This document shows, one piece after another, positions 1 to 7,761 of a stretch of DNA of 35,664 nt. A model generated the notes under the pieces. The model ran no database searches. It was not told where the DNA came from and was given only the letters and a program-made list of their open reading frames with translations. The stretch lies in NCBI GenBank assembly GCA_031258305.1, contig JAIRNA010000027.1:1-35664 (forward strand). The letters are read 5' to 3'. The DNA is from Treponema sp. GTDB taxonomy: Bacteria; Spirochaetota; Spirochaetia; Treponematales; Breznakiellaceae. Every line of letters begins with the position of its first letter. The first letter of the stretch is position 1. The position numbers and the translations under genes are program-made.

Positions 1-73
1 TCGGTTCAATTTCACTCCGTCTGGCCGCGGCAGCTACCTCGGCTTTCGGCTTGTTCGCCCCTCGTTTAACTGA
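1..73 (+). CDS. SUMF1/formylglycine-generating-enzyme-like protein, C-terminal tail only (5' end outside window)
   Basis: Frame 2 is open from the window edge to a TGA at 71-73 and gives 23 residues ending YLGFRLVRPSFN. The context SGRGSYLGFRLVR is the typical last beta-strand of the SUMF1 (FGE-sulfatase) fold, whose members usually end in GFRLVR shortly before the stop. The family contains formylglycine-generating enzymes and many bacterial relatives of unknown substrate, often several per spirochaete genome. Only the tail is visible, so catalytic cysteines and any signal peptide cannot be judged. The gene converges on ftsK, with about 1.1 kb of repeat DNA between them. An alternative is a chance match, since the fragment is short. 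Confidence 0.62.
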   Translation, partial: RFNFTPSGRGSYLGFRLVRPSFN

Positions 74-93
74 CTCTAGCTTTGACGCGCCCG

Positions 94-134
94 GCCCCGC
101 CGGACGGCGGGGCTGACGAACCCCCGGAGGGGGT
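94..134. other. two adjacent GC-rich hairpins at the left edge of the repeat region
   Basis: A perfect 8-bp stem GCCCCGCC/GGCGGGGC (94-101 with 106-113) has a GGAC loop. It is followed by ACCCCC-GGA-GGGGGT (120-134). They lie just after the SUMF1-like stop codon. There is no T-run behind either, so they are not classical intrinsic terminators. They may block 3' exonucleases or act as strand-independent terminators; that is inference. Confidence 0.4.
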
Positions 135-154
135 GAGGAAGAGGGCGCGGAGAG

Positions 155-868
155 GGTGTCAGACACCGCGCCGCTACGGGCTTACCGGGGGTGTCAGACA
201 CCGCGCCGCCGCACGGGCTTACCGGGTGTCTGACGCCGCGCCGCTACGCGGGCTTACCGGGTGTGTCTGACACCACGCCGCCGTTGCGCGGGCTTACCGG
301 GTGTCAGACACCGCGCCGCTACCGGCAGGCTTACCGGGGGTGTCTGACCCGCGCCGCCGCACGGGCTTACCGGGTGTCAGATGCCGCGCCGCTACACGGG
401 CTTACCGGGTGTCTGACACCACGCCGCTACCGGCAGGCTTACCGGGTGTCTGGCACCGCGCCGCTACCGGCAGGCTTACCGGGGGTGTCAGATGCCGGTG
501 TCAGACGCAGCGCCGCCGCGCGGGCTTACCGGGGGTGTCAGACGCCGCGCCGCTACACGGGCTTACCGGGGGTGTCAGACGCCGCGCCGCTACGCGGGCT
601 TACCGGGGGTGTCAAACGCCGCGCCGCTACGCGGGCTTACCGAGTGTCAGACGCCGCGCCGCTACACTGGCTTACCGGGTGTCAGACGCCGCGCCGCTAC
701 GATGGGTTTACCGGGGGTGTCAGACACCGCGCCGCTACGCGGGCTTACCGGGTGTCTGACACCATGCCGCTGCACAGGCTTACCGGGTGTCAGACGCCGC
801 GCCGCTACGCGGGCTTACCGGGTGTCAGACACCGCGCCGCGGCGGGCTTACCGGGGGTGTCAGACGCC
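155..868 (+). repeat. tandem array of about 21 degenerate 36-bp units, each with two possible hairpins
   Basis: Units of 35-38 bp start with GTGTC(A/T)GAC at about 155, 191, 226, 263, 301, 340, 375, 410, 446, 485, 497, 534, 571, 609, 644, 679, 717, 751, 787, 823 and 858. One unit near 485-497 is cut short. Each unit holds an odd palindrome GTGTC-N-GACAC, often weakened to GACGC, then a second stem CCGC-TAC-GCGG, then GGGCTTACCGGG. In several units the second stem is replaced by GCCG-CTAC-CGGC, which still pairs. All three plus-strand frames are open here because the unit contains no stop triplet on that strand, so open frames are not evidence of coding. The array lies between convergent genes. 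It has no unique spacers and so is not a CRISPR. Confidence 0.9.
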
Positions 869-947
869 ATGAGTGCCTTCGCGGTTTTTTGTGGATGTAA
901 TCGGGGGAGGTTCGGCGCTAGGCAGGAATAATCGCTTGTTCCTGGAG

Positions 948-1130
948 GTCAAGGAGACTCTCCCACATGTCCGGGAGTCATTCCCGCATGTCCGGGAGTC
1001 TTTTATACGCACGCTGGAAGCTGTTCCCGAACGTCAGGGAGACTCTCCCGCGGGTCAGGGAGCCGTTCCTACCTGTCCGGGAGACTCTCCCACATGTCCG
1101 GGAGTCATTCCCGTATGTCCGGGAACGGCT
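948..1130 (+). repeat. second tandem array, 21-bp units with GGGAG-N3-CTCCC hairpins
   Basis: Exact 21-bp units lie at 948-968, 969-989, 1033-1053, 1054-1074, 1075-1095 and 1096-1116, with partial units at 990-1001 and 1117-1130. About 30 bp interrupt the array at 1002-1032. Two alternating unit types are seen. Type A contains GGGAGACTCTCCC, a perfect hairpin. Type B contains GGGAGTCATTCCC. The A-B pair at 948-989 recurs at 1075-1116, so the array also has a 42-bp period. The sequence is unrelated to the neighbouring 36-bp array. An open frame crosses it (873-1301), but the composition and unit structure look non-coding. Confidence 0.88.
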
Positions 1131-1180
1131 TATCGTTTAGCAGGGTTACGTCAAAACAGGAGAACGTCTGTCAGAAGGTC

Positions 1181-3655
1181 TCATATGCCTCGCAGTAAAT
1201 CTCTGGGTTTTGAGCCTTTGGCGGGTCCCACTAGACCGCGGTTTTCCATTTCCTCTACGAGGCGTGCGGCGCGGTTGTACCCGATTTTCAGCTTGCGCTG
1301 AATGTAGCTTGCACTTGCCTTTCCTTGTTGAAGCACAATGTCCCATGCCTTTTCATAGAGCGGGTCCTCCCCCTCGGTGAAAAGTTCCTGTTCCGGGCTG
1401 TCATCATCATCAAAGAAGATTTCATCGTCAATATAATCCGGCGCCCCAAGCGTTTTGACGTAATCAACCACCCGCTCGACTTCCTCCTCGGATACGAAAG
1501 CGCCTTGCATACGGATGGGGAAGGGGTCTACAACGCCGGAGTAGAGCATATCGCCTTTGCCAAGCAGTTTTTCTGCACCCACGATGTCTATAATAATACG
1601 GCTGTCCGTCTTGCTTGCCACCATAAAGGCGATGCGGCTGGGGATGTTCGCCTTTATGAGTCCGGTAATGACATCTATGGACGGGCGTTGCGTGGCAAGT
1701 ACGAGGTGAATACCCACCGCACGGCTCATCGCGGCAAGGCGGGCAAATGTTGATTCAAGGTCTTTGCCTGTCGTTACCATGAGGTCCGCGAATTCATCAA
1801 TGACAACCACGATGTAAGGCATATGTTCCGTAGCGATATTACGCTCTCTGATGCGTCTGTTATAGCTTTTGATGTCGCGGACGCCCATCGAGTCCAGGCA
1901 CGCATAGCGCCGCTCCATTTCACATACGCAGTACTGGAGAGCTTGGAACGCCTTTTTCGGTTCTGTGATGACCGGTGTGAGGAGATGCGGAATGTCGTTG
2001 TAGAGTTTGAGTTCTACAATTTTTGGGTCAATGAGGATAAGGCGGACTTCGTTGGGCGAGCGCCGATAGAGGATCGATAGTATTATGGCATTGACGCACA
2101 CGGATTTGCCGGAGCCAGTCGCGCCCGCAATGAGGAGGTGGGGCATTTGGGTCAAATCAATGGTTTGAGCTTCACCGGTGATGTCCTTGCCAAGAACGAC
2201 CGGTATGCCTGTGTGTTTGCCGTTGTTGTCGCTGTTTATGTCACCTTCGATGATTTCCGCGAAGGAGACGATGTTGCGCTTGGCGTTTGGCACCTCGATG
2301 CCGACCGCGTGTTTGCCCGGAATAGGCGCCACGATACGCACTGACGCGGCCGCAAGCCGTAGGGCGATGTTGTCCTGTAGGTTGACAATACGGGACAGCT
2401 TTACACCCGGAGCCGGCAGAATCTCGAACATGGTAATGACCGGTCCCTTGCGTATGCCGGTAACTTCGGCCTGTATCTTAAATTCGCTTAAAGTATCCTT
2501 GAGAGTGGTGGCGGCCGCACGTGTCGCATCGTCAATTATCCAATACTGTCCGTCAGGGTAGTCGTTGAGAATTCCTAAAACCGGTATATGATAGTTTCGC
2601 CATTTACGCGGCAAGCGATCGACCATGTGCGATTTTGAAGGAACGCCTCCTGTCTTTTCGCCGGGGGAATCCCCCTTCCGCGGGTTGGTTATCTCCTGCG
2701 GATCCCGGTCGAAAGGCTCCGGCATGTCTACATACGCGGACGGCGTATACGCCGCAGGCTTCTGCCGTGGCGGCGGCGCTTCTCCCCGCCCGCGCTGTTC
2801 CTCATAATCCATCGTATCCGTTATCTCCCGCGGATCCCGGTCGAAAGGCTCCGGCACGTCTACATACGCGGACGGCGTATACGCTCTCTTGAAGTCTTCG
2901 TTAGATTTTGATAAGGCAGCCTCAAAATCACGAAAAGCTTCTCGGCTACTTAAAGGTTTGAGTTCCGGAAAATCAAAATCTATAGAACCTTCATCGCTAT
3001 ATTTGTTATGTTTCGATTTTATTGGTTCCGCTTCAGCGGGACCGGTCGGTCTTATAACGGTAAGGAGCGGCAGAATCCTTGTCGGCGGGTTTCTGGGACG
3101 AACGGTTCGGCGATGTTCGGGTTTAAAGCTATCACTGTTTTTATGCGGTCCACTCTTTGGCGGAGAATCGCTGCCAGAGAACAGCAGTCCTGTGAGGAAC
3201 ACAATGAAAATAGTTTCCAAGATTATGACAAAAAGTACGATACAGATGAAACCGAATCTTCCGATACTCGCGAGGAAGCCTGAATTCTCCGCAATGGTAT
3301 CAAAATTATGGCTTATATCGCTACTGAGAGCCAGCGTCAAGAAAGGGACGACACAACAGAACAGGACGAACATACGGCTTGGACGATAGACTGGCTCGAA
3401 AAGCAAATAGGCGTTACAGAAGATATATAAAGGAATGGCAAAGGCTAATATTCCATAAGCGTTCGCGAAGAAGTCGCCCAGTCCACCTAAATTAAGGGAG
3501 AAGCCTTCTATGTTGAAGAAAGCGTCTGCTATGGAGAGCCCTAAAACAAGGGCGAAGACAGTCAATGCGCCGGCGCTGATTAAAGACATGGTACGAACCG
3601 TTAAATTTTGAGGCGAGGTATTCTTTTTGTTTCTTTTGAACGACTCAAAATTCAA
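1181..3655 (-). CDS. ftsK: FtsK/SpoIIIE-family DNA translocase
   Basis: A septal DNA pump that moves chromosome ends across the closing septum. The 824-residue product has about four hydrophobic segments in residues 20-165, a charged and proline-rich linker of roughly 200 residues, then the RecA-like motor. Walker A is GATGSGKSV near residue 512 and Walker B is VVVIDEFADLM. The C-terminus (about 760-824) is a winged-helix gamma domain, with YNRAARLVEEMENRGLVG as its core. The length matches compact bacterial FtsK. The start is TTG at 3655, preceded by GGGGAG; it lies inside the last codons of the upstream transglycosylase gene (11-bp overlap), which suggests translational coupling. An ATG at 3589 would remove the first residues and has a poorer ribosome site. 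The linker carries a recent internal duplication (see the repeat entry). Confidence 0.95.
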   Translation of the reverse strand: MNFESFKRNKKNTSPQNLTVRTMSLISAGALTVFALVLGLSIADAFFNIEGFSLNLGGLGDFFANAYGILAFAIPLYIFCNAYLLFEPVYRPSRMFVLFCCVVPFLTLALSSDISHNFDTIAENSGFLASIGRFGFICIVLFVIILETIFIVFLTGLLFSGSDSPPKSGPHKNSDSFKPEHRRTVRPRNPPTRILPLLTVIRPTGPAEAEPIKSKHNKYSDEGSIDFDFPELKPLSSREAFRDFEAALSKSNEDFKRAYTPSAYVDVPEPFDRDPREITDTMDYEEQRGRGEAPPPRQKPAAYTPSAYVDMPEPFDRDPQEITNPRKGDSPGEKTGGVPSKSHMVDRLPRKWRNYHIPVLGILNDYPDGQYWIIDDATRAAATTLKDTLSEFKIQAEVTGIRKGPVITMFEILPAPGVKLSRIVNLQDNIALRLAAASVRIVAPIPGKHAVGIEVPNAKRNIVSFAEIIEGDINSDNNGKHTGIPVVLGKDITGEAQTIDLTQMPHLLIAGATGSGKSVCVNAIILSILYRRSPNEVRLILIDPKIVELKLYNDIPHLLTPVITEPKKAFQALQYCVCEMERRYACLDSMGVRDIKSYNRRIRERNIATEHMPYIVVVIDEFADLMVTTGKDLESTFARLAAMSRAVGIHLVLATQRPSIDVITGLIKANIPSRIAFMVASKTDSRIIIDIVGAEKLLGKGDMLYSGVVDPFPIRMQGAFVSEEEVERVVDYVKTLGAPDYIDDEIFFDDDDSPEQELFTEGEDPLYEKAWDIVLQQGKASASYIQRKLKIGYNRAARLVEEMENRGLVGPAKGSKPRDLLRGI
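2689..2884 (-). repeat. 64-bp direct duplication inside the ftsK linker
   Basis: Copy 1 is 2689-2752 and copy 2 is 2821-2884; by eye they differ at two of 64 positions. The offset is 132 bp (44 codons), so the frame is kept. Each copy encodes AYTPSAYVDVPEPFDRDP or the near-identical version with Met in place of the second Val. The segment between them is rich in Arg, Gly, Pro and Glu. Confidence 0.9.
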
Positions 3656-5867
3656 GTTTCTCCCCTTTTCCCTTGTTTAATATATCGGCAAGAGTTGCCT
3701 CCATTTCCAGTTCATAATACAAATAACCGTAGGCAGCCGCGGCCGCGGATACTCTTTTCCCATATTCGCGAGTTTGAGTTATAGGTACGGTCTCCAAGAA
3801 AAGGTCGTCAGGAAGAGCGGTATCCGCAGAACGCCAGCGCTTCACCCTGTTCGGTCCCCCGTTATAAGCCAAGAGGCTGAACATAAGGCTATCGTCCATA
3901 CTTTTGAGCAAAAACGCCAAATAGAACGAACCTATATGTACATTGGTTTCAGGGTCAGTCAACTGGAGACCACCCGCGATATAATCGGGACCACCCTGTT
4001 TCTTGATACGGAGTGCGGTTTCCTCCGCGGTTTCCGGCATGAGCTGGGACAGCCCAACCGCGCCCGCATACGAAACGACTTCGTTTCTGAACGTGCTTTC
4101 TGTACGGATAAGTCCGAACAGCACCGCAGGATTCACCTTCGTCAGCTCCGCGTATTTCTCTATTGTATCATTAAAAGGACGCGGGTAATAGATTTCCATG
4201 TCCGAATAATTTAACCCTTCTTTTTCCCAAACGGGAATGAGAAATCGTATTGCGTCATGCCAGTATTCTTCTTTATAGAGAAGTCTTGCCATGGCCCGCA
4301 ATTCATCAATTGCGAAACGTGCCGTATTTTCCGACCAAAGTTCCGTCTTTTTTTCTTTCAAGAACTCCTCGATATAGACAGATACGAAACGTGCGGACCC
4401 ATATTCAAAAAAACCCTGTATAAAGGATGGCGTTTTCGCCTCGTTCTTTCCCGACTCTTTAGAGACTTCAACATTTTCTCCTATCTGCCTTGCACTCATC
4501 GCCCGGTAATAAAAAGAAGCGTTCTTCTGGGCAAAAGCGATTCTAAAAAACGCTTTACTTGACCCATCAATAGCGGTAAACGCTCGAACTTCCGCATCAG
4601 GCACGAAGCCTTCCGCAGTGATACGCCCTATAATGTAGGCGTACTTGGCAAAGCTCGCTCCGTCTGCATAGCGCCTGATCGACGGGAAAAGCTCCAGCAT
4701 CCTCGTCCATTTGTGATTCGCAGTCAGATATTGACAAAGCTTATCCAAAATATCCGAAAAATAAAAAGGGTCGCCCCATAGCGGGGCGTATTTTGCGATA
4801 AGAGGAACGACGTCCTCCGGGTTGTCTTTTTGAATCGCATCTAAAAGATACCAGATAGTTGCATCTTTTTGCTCTCTATCCGGTGCAAAAGGAATCGCTC
4901 TCTCGAAAAAAACCGAGGCAGACGCATAATTCTTCCGCTGTCTCTCCATTCTGCCCGCGAAAAGAAGCAGGTAAAACCTAACGAGAGGATCCGTCTCTTT
5001 ACCCACTTGGGCGTCCCATTCCAAAAAGAGATTCACCCCTTCATCAGCGTTCGTATATTGAAAGCATCGTCCCAAATCCGCTATCAGATACGGATATTTA
5101 TAAAAAAATATTTTTTTATCATCTTTATCATCCAAAACCGCTTGGAAACACCGCAGTCCTTCCCGGTAATCAAGTACCGATGTCGCGTAATGCCCGCGCA
5201 AAACCGCAGACTCTTTATCAAAAAACCCGCTTGAGAAGAATTCCGTGTTTCTTATCTCCTCATACGCCCATTTCTGGATTTCTTCGATCGGACCTGCAAA
5301 GAAAAAATCCGTCAATTCTTTAGAAACCGCGCCGCCGCTTCTTATGGTACTAATCAGGAACAACGCTTTATTCCATTTGTCGAATACGGCACCGCTCTTG
5401 TCGTCACCCAACTCTTTCCGCGCTTCGATGAAACGCCCGTCTCGGTAGAGCGTCGCGGCTTTCAGAGTGGAAAACCCCGAAAAGTCTGAAAAACCGAAAG
5501 CGCCATCTTCTATGCGCCGCAAGACGTATTCGGCCACGGTCTCGTCTTCCAAGATGAGGAACAGTAGTTTTCTGCCCGATTCGACTCTCGCCCGTTCCGA
5601 AGAAGAGGCAAGCCCTGCCTCAAAAAGACGCGCCGCACGCAATTTTGGCGCAGTTTCCTGTTCTTCAATTAACAATCCCGCGTAGAATGGAGCGTCTTGG
5701 TTTATACGAGTAACCTGCCCCATATCCTCCGCAGACGCCGATAAGATGAAGGCGACGTCGCCTTTCTTGAGGTTTTCCGCGGCCTGTTCGACGCTTATCT
5801 CAAGCACTTGCTCGGTCTTACACGAGAGAAGATTCAGAAGTACATAAATAAGAGGGTATATTTTCAC
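3645..5867 (-). CDS. Slt-type soluble lytic transglycosylase, lipoprotein-like
   Basis: Cleaves the MurNAc-GlcNAc bond of peptidoglycan with 1,6-anhydro product formation. The 740-residue protein starts with a hydrophobic stretch and LLSC, a plausible spirochaetal lipobox with Cys near residue 16. A long alpha-helical, TPR-like superhelix occupies about 20-570. The C-terminal SLT domain has the catalytic Glu in LIRTES (about residue 590), then AVGLSQLMPETA and LLAYNGGPNRVKRW. This is the Slt70 layout and length. It starts with GTG at 5867, overlapping the stop of the LysM gene by four bases, and overlaps ftsK at its end. The close packing with LysM and FtsK genes suggests work at the division septum, which is inference. 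Confidence 0.92.
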   Translation of the reverse strand: MKIYPLIYVLLNLLSCKTEQVLEISVEQAAENLKKGDVAFILSASAEDMGQVTRINQDAPFYAGLLIEEQETAPKLRAARLFEAGLASSSERARVESGRKLLFLILEDETVAEYVLRRIEDGAFGFSDFSGFSTLKAATLYRDGRFIEARKELGDDKSGAVFDKWNKALFLISTIRSGGAVSKELTDFFFAGPIEEIQKWAYEEIRNTEFFSSGFFDKESAVLRGHYATSVLDYREGLRCFQAVLDDKDDKKIFFYKYPYLIADLGRCFQYTNADEGVNLFLEWDAQVGKETDPLVRFYLLLFAGRMERQRKNYASASVFFERAIPFAPDREQKDATIWYLLDAIQKDNPEDVVPLIAKYAPLWGDPFYFSDILDKLCQYLTANHKWTRMLELFPSIRRYADGASFAKYAYIIGRITAEGFVPDAEVRAFTAIDGSSKAFFRIAFAQKNASFYYRAMSARQIGENVEVSKESGKNEAKTPSFIQGFFEYGSARFVSVYIEEFLKEKKTELWSENTARFAIDELRAMARLLYKEEYWHDAIRFLIPVWEKEGLNYSDMEIYYPRPFNDTIEKYAELTKVNPAVLFGLIRTESTFRNEVVSYAGAVGLSQLMPETAEETALRIKKQGGPDYIAGGLQLTDPETNVHIGSFYLAFLLKSMDDSLMFSLLAYNGGPNRVKRWRSADTALPDDLFLETVPITQTREYGKRVSAAAAAYGYLYYELEMEATLADILNKGKGEKLEF

Positions 5868-6772
5868 TGTAGTCTACTTTTCTGAGGAACCCGGATGATT
5901 GTTCCAGGAATGACGACATTCGGATTACGGAGTCTATTATACCGCGCAAGCCTCTGGTAAAGCCACGGGTCCCCATAAAAAACATCCGCTATGTCCCACA
6001 ACGTGTCCATCCATTTCACTTTATATCTGATTCCCGCTCTCGGTATGGTAGATGGAACAGCGTAGTCTCTCACTGGCGCTTTTTTTGCCGATTCAACGGC
6101 GCTTGCTTCCACAGGCGTAGGAACGACCGTAACGGGCGGCGTGGGCGTTGCCGATTCAACGGCGCTTGTTTCCACAGGCGTAGGAACGACCGTAACGGGC
6201 GGCGTGGGCGTTGCCGATTCAACGGCGCTTGCTTCCATAGGCGTAGGAACGACCGTAACGGGCGGCGTGGGCGTTGCCGATTCAACGGCGCTTGTTTCCA
6301 CGTGAGACAGTCGGCCCCACCAAAGGAAACAGGCTACTGTGGCTAGAACCACAGCAAATCCAATGACAACAGGAACAACGTTGAATTTTTTTTTAGTCTG
6401 AAAGTCAACGAAGACTTGAGAAATCTGTGCTATTTCCGCTTCGTTGACTTCATCTTTTCCAACAACATCCAAAGATACGCTTATTATCCGCGTTTTCCCG
6501 GATTCCTTATCTTGCCCAACAGCTTTGATACCACCCTTGCCATCCGAGGAAACGAACAATTCTATAGAGGGTGTCTCATGGAGGGCGTCAAATGCAAGCT
6601 CGCCTAAAAGAACAGCATCGTCCATAGAATAGCAGTCAGTCTTATACAGGTATATCCGCATATTTTTCTGAGCTTTATGAGCCGCTGAGAGCGTTATTCT
6701 TTTCTTTTGAACAGAATTTTCTTCAATAATTGGATAAAATTCTCCATTTGCGATCTTTATACCTATAGCCAT
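5864..6772 (-). CDS. Hsp70-substrate-domain-like, single-TM, LysM protein
   Basis: A 302-residue protein with four parts. Residues 1-105 resemble the beta-sandwich substrate-binding domain of Hsp70/DnaK: KNMRIYLYK, LLGELAFDAL, then IELFVSSDGKGGIKAVGQDK and SGKTRIISVSL align with the DnaK strands in order. Residues 131-152 form one membrane segment. Residues 159-230 are a Pro/Thr/Val linker made of 21-residue repeats. Residues 250-297 are a LysM peptidoglycan-binding domain (DTLWDIADVFYGDPWLYQRLARYN, NPNVVIPGTIIRVP, given here in parts). The topology suggests a cytoplasmic head and periplasmic LysM. No ATPase domain is attached. Start ATG at 6772 follows AAGGGTTGAT. It is first in the LysM-Slt-FtsK unit. 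The Hsp70 resemblance is my reading by eye and needs a profile search. Confidence 0.8.
   Translation of the reverse strand: MAIGIKIANGEFYPIIEENSVQKKRITLSAAHKAQKNMRIYLYKTDCYSMDDAVLLGELAFDALHETPSIELFVSSDGKGGIKAVGQDKESGKTRIISVSLDVVGKDEVNEAEIAQISQVFVDFQTKKKFNVVPVVIGFAVVLATVACFLWWGRLSHVETSAVESATPTPPVTVVPTPMEASAVESATPTPPVTVVPTPVETSAVESATPTPPVTVVPTPVEASAVESAKKAPVRDYAVPSTIPRAGIRYKVKWMDTLWDIADVFYGDPWLYQRLARYNRLRNPNVVIPGTIIRVPQKSRLQ
6087..6302 (-). repeat. 63-bp tandem repeats (3.4 copies) encoding the LysM-protein linker
   Basis: Nearly identical 63-bp units lie at 6087-6149, 6150-6212 and 6213-6275, with a partial fourth to about 6302. They differ only at one or two positions (for example gcttcc versus gtttcc). 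Each encodes a 21-residue unit built on SAVESATPTPPVTVVPTP. Copy number is likely to vary by slippage without changing frame. Confidence 0.93.
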
Positions 6773-6785
6773 ATCAACCCTTTTT

Positions 6786-6814
6786 ATTCTACTTCAAAGA
6801 CATCAAATAATCAA
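6786..6814 (-). promoter_or_regulatory. sigma-70 promoter for the LysM-Slt-FtsK unit
   Basis: On the minus strand TTGATT (6814-6809) and TAGAAT (6791-6786) are separated by 17 bp. The expected transcript start is near 6779, about seven bases before the ATG, so the ribosome site AAGGG would lie close to the 5' end. It is a match by inspection only. Confidence 0.45.
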
Positions 6815-6866
6815 GCATAATCAAGCGTTTTCAGGATATTTTAAGGAATCGGTGGGACGTAACGAA

Positions 6867-7604
6867 TTAGTTGGGGAGGGTGTCCATCGGGATTTCATCC
6901 CGTTCCCCCAAATACGCCTTTCTCACGTTGTCATCTTTAAGAAGCGTATGCCCCTTTCCTTGCATAGCAACCACGCCTGTTTCCAGTACATAGGCGTAGT
7001 CCGCTATTTCAAGAGCCGCGCGAGCGTTCTGTTCGATGAGCAAAACCGTAGCGCCGTTGCGGTTAATATCGCGGATGACGTCAAAAATCATCTTTGACAC
7101 AATAGGGGCGAGACCCAGTGACGGCTCGTCGAGCATAAGCAATTTGGGGTTGGACATCAGTCCACGTGCAACCGCCAGCATCTGTTGTTCCCCGCCTGAC
7201 AAGGTGCCGGTATTTTGGTGCAACCGCTCTTTAAGGCGTGGAAATAAGGTCAGACAACGTTCCCGGTCCGCTTTCACACCAGCCTTGTCTTTGCGGAAAT
7301 AAGCGCCCAGACGAAGGTTTTCGTCAACCGAAAGATTAGGGAAAACGCGCCTACCTTCAGGCACCAGAACCAGTCCCCTAGACACGATATCTTTTGTCCC
7401 GTATCCGACTATGTTTTCGCTGTTCCATTCGATGTCGCCGTCAGAAGGCTTCACCAGCCCCACGATACTGTTGAGCATGGTACTTTTTCCCGCGCCGTTA
7501 GCGCCGATGAGCGTGATGATTTTCCCGTCCGCGACTTCAAGGTCTATACCTCTAAGTGCATGAATTCCTCCGTAGAACACGGAGAGTTTCTTTATTCTTA
7601 ACAT
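6867..7604 (-). CDS. livF: branched-chain amino acid ABC transporter ATP-binding protein LivF
   Basis: One of the two ATPases that drive LivHM-type import of leucine, isoleucine, valine or related solutes. The protein has Walker A GANGAGKST, signature LSGGEQQM, Walker B LLMLDEPSLGLAP and the H-loop stage reading LIEQN, which is typical of LivF (Q-N instead of H). The C-terminal YLGE is also characteristic. The chosen start is ATG at 7604 with AGGGG nine bases upstream; the TTG at 7610 is too close to that site. LivG lies 157 bp upstream. No LivH, LivM or LivK gene occurs in the window, so the ATPases must serve permeases encoded elsewhere or a different permease. Confidence 0.93.
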   Translation of the reverse strand: MLRIKKLSVFYGGIHALRGIDLEVADGKIITLIGANGAGKSTMLNSIVGLVKPSDGDIEWNSENIVGYGTKDIVSRGLVLVPEGRRVFPNLSVDENLRLGAYFRKDKAGVKADRERCLTLFPRLKERLHQNTGTLSGGEQQMLAVARGLMSNPKLLMLDEPSLGLAPIVSKMIFDVIRDINRNGATVLLIEQNARAALEIADYAYVLETGVVAMQGKGHTLLKDDNVRKAYLGERDEIPMDTLPN

Positions 7605-7730
7605 CTTCAATCACCCCTTCGAGGCGCTTTTCTTAAAACCGCCCACTTTTATTTAGCGTTACTTGAAAAACTTCGGATCCCGAATGACAAATCCTTTATT
7701 TCCCGCGTGTGCTTTTTGTCATCCATTTCT

Positions 7731-7736
7731 ATTATA
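7731..7736 (-). promoter_or_regulatory. possible -10 element in the livG-livF gap
   Basis: A perfect TATAAT on the minus strand (7736-7731) lies about 130 bases before livF, in a 157-bp gap. No convincing -35 is present at 16-18 bp. If used, it would give livF its own transcript with a leader of about 120 nt. I recognised no riboswitch in that leader. Confidence 0.25.
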
Positions 7737-7761
7737 CCCTATGTCTTGTTAAAAACAGCTA

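Noticed and set aside
82-931. Several long open frames encoding GLPGVSDAAPLR-like repeat peptides
   Set aside because: All three plus frames are open because the 36-bp unit has no stop triplet on that strand. Unit length varies (35-38 bp), so no frame is kept through the array, and no ribosome site is seen.
155-1130. CRISPR array
   Set aside because: Units are contiguous and degenerate, with no unique spacers and no cas genes.
873-1301. Open frame across the 21-bp repeats (HVRESFPHVRES-type peptide)
   Set aside because: The repeats explain the open frame, the sequence runs into the antisense of ftsK, and there is no start context. It is not included as a gene.
6070-6285. Open frame with RQRPRRPLRSFLRLWKQAPL repeats
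   Set aside because: It is the other-frame shadow of the 63-bp repeats in the LysM gene.
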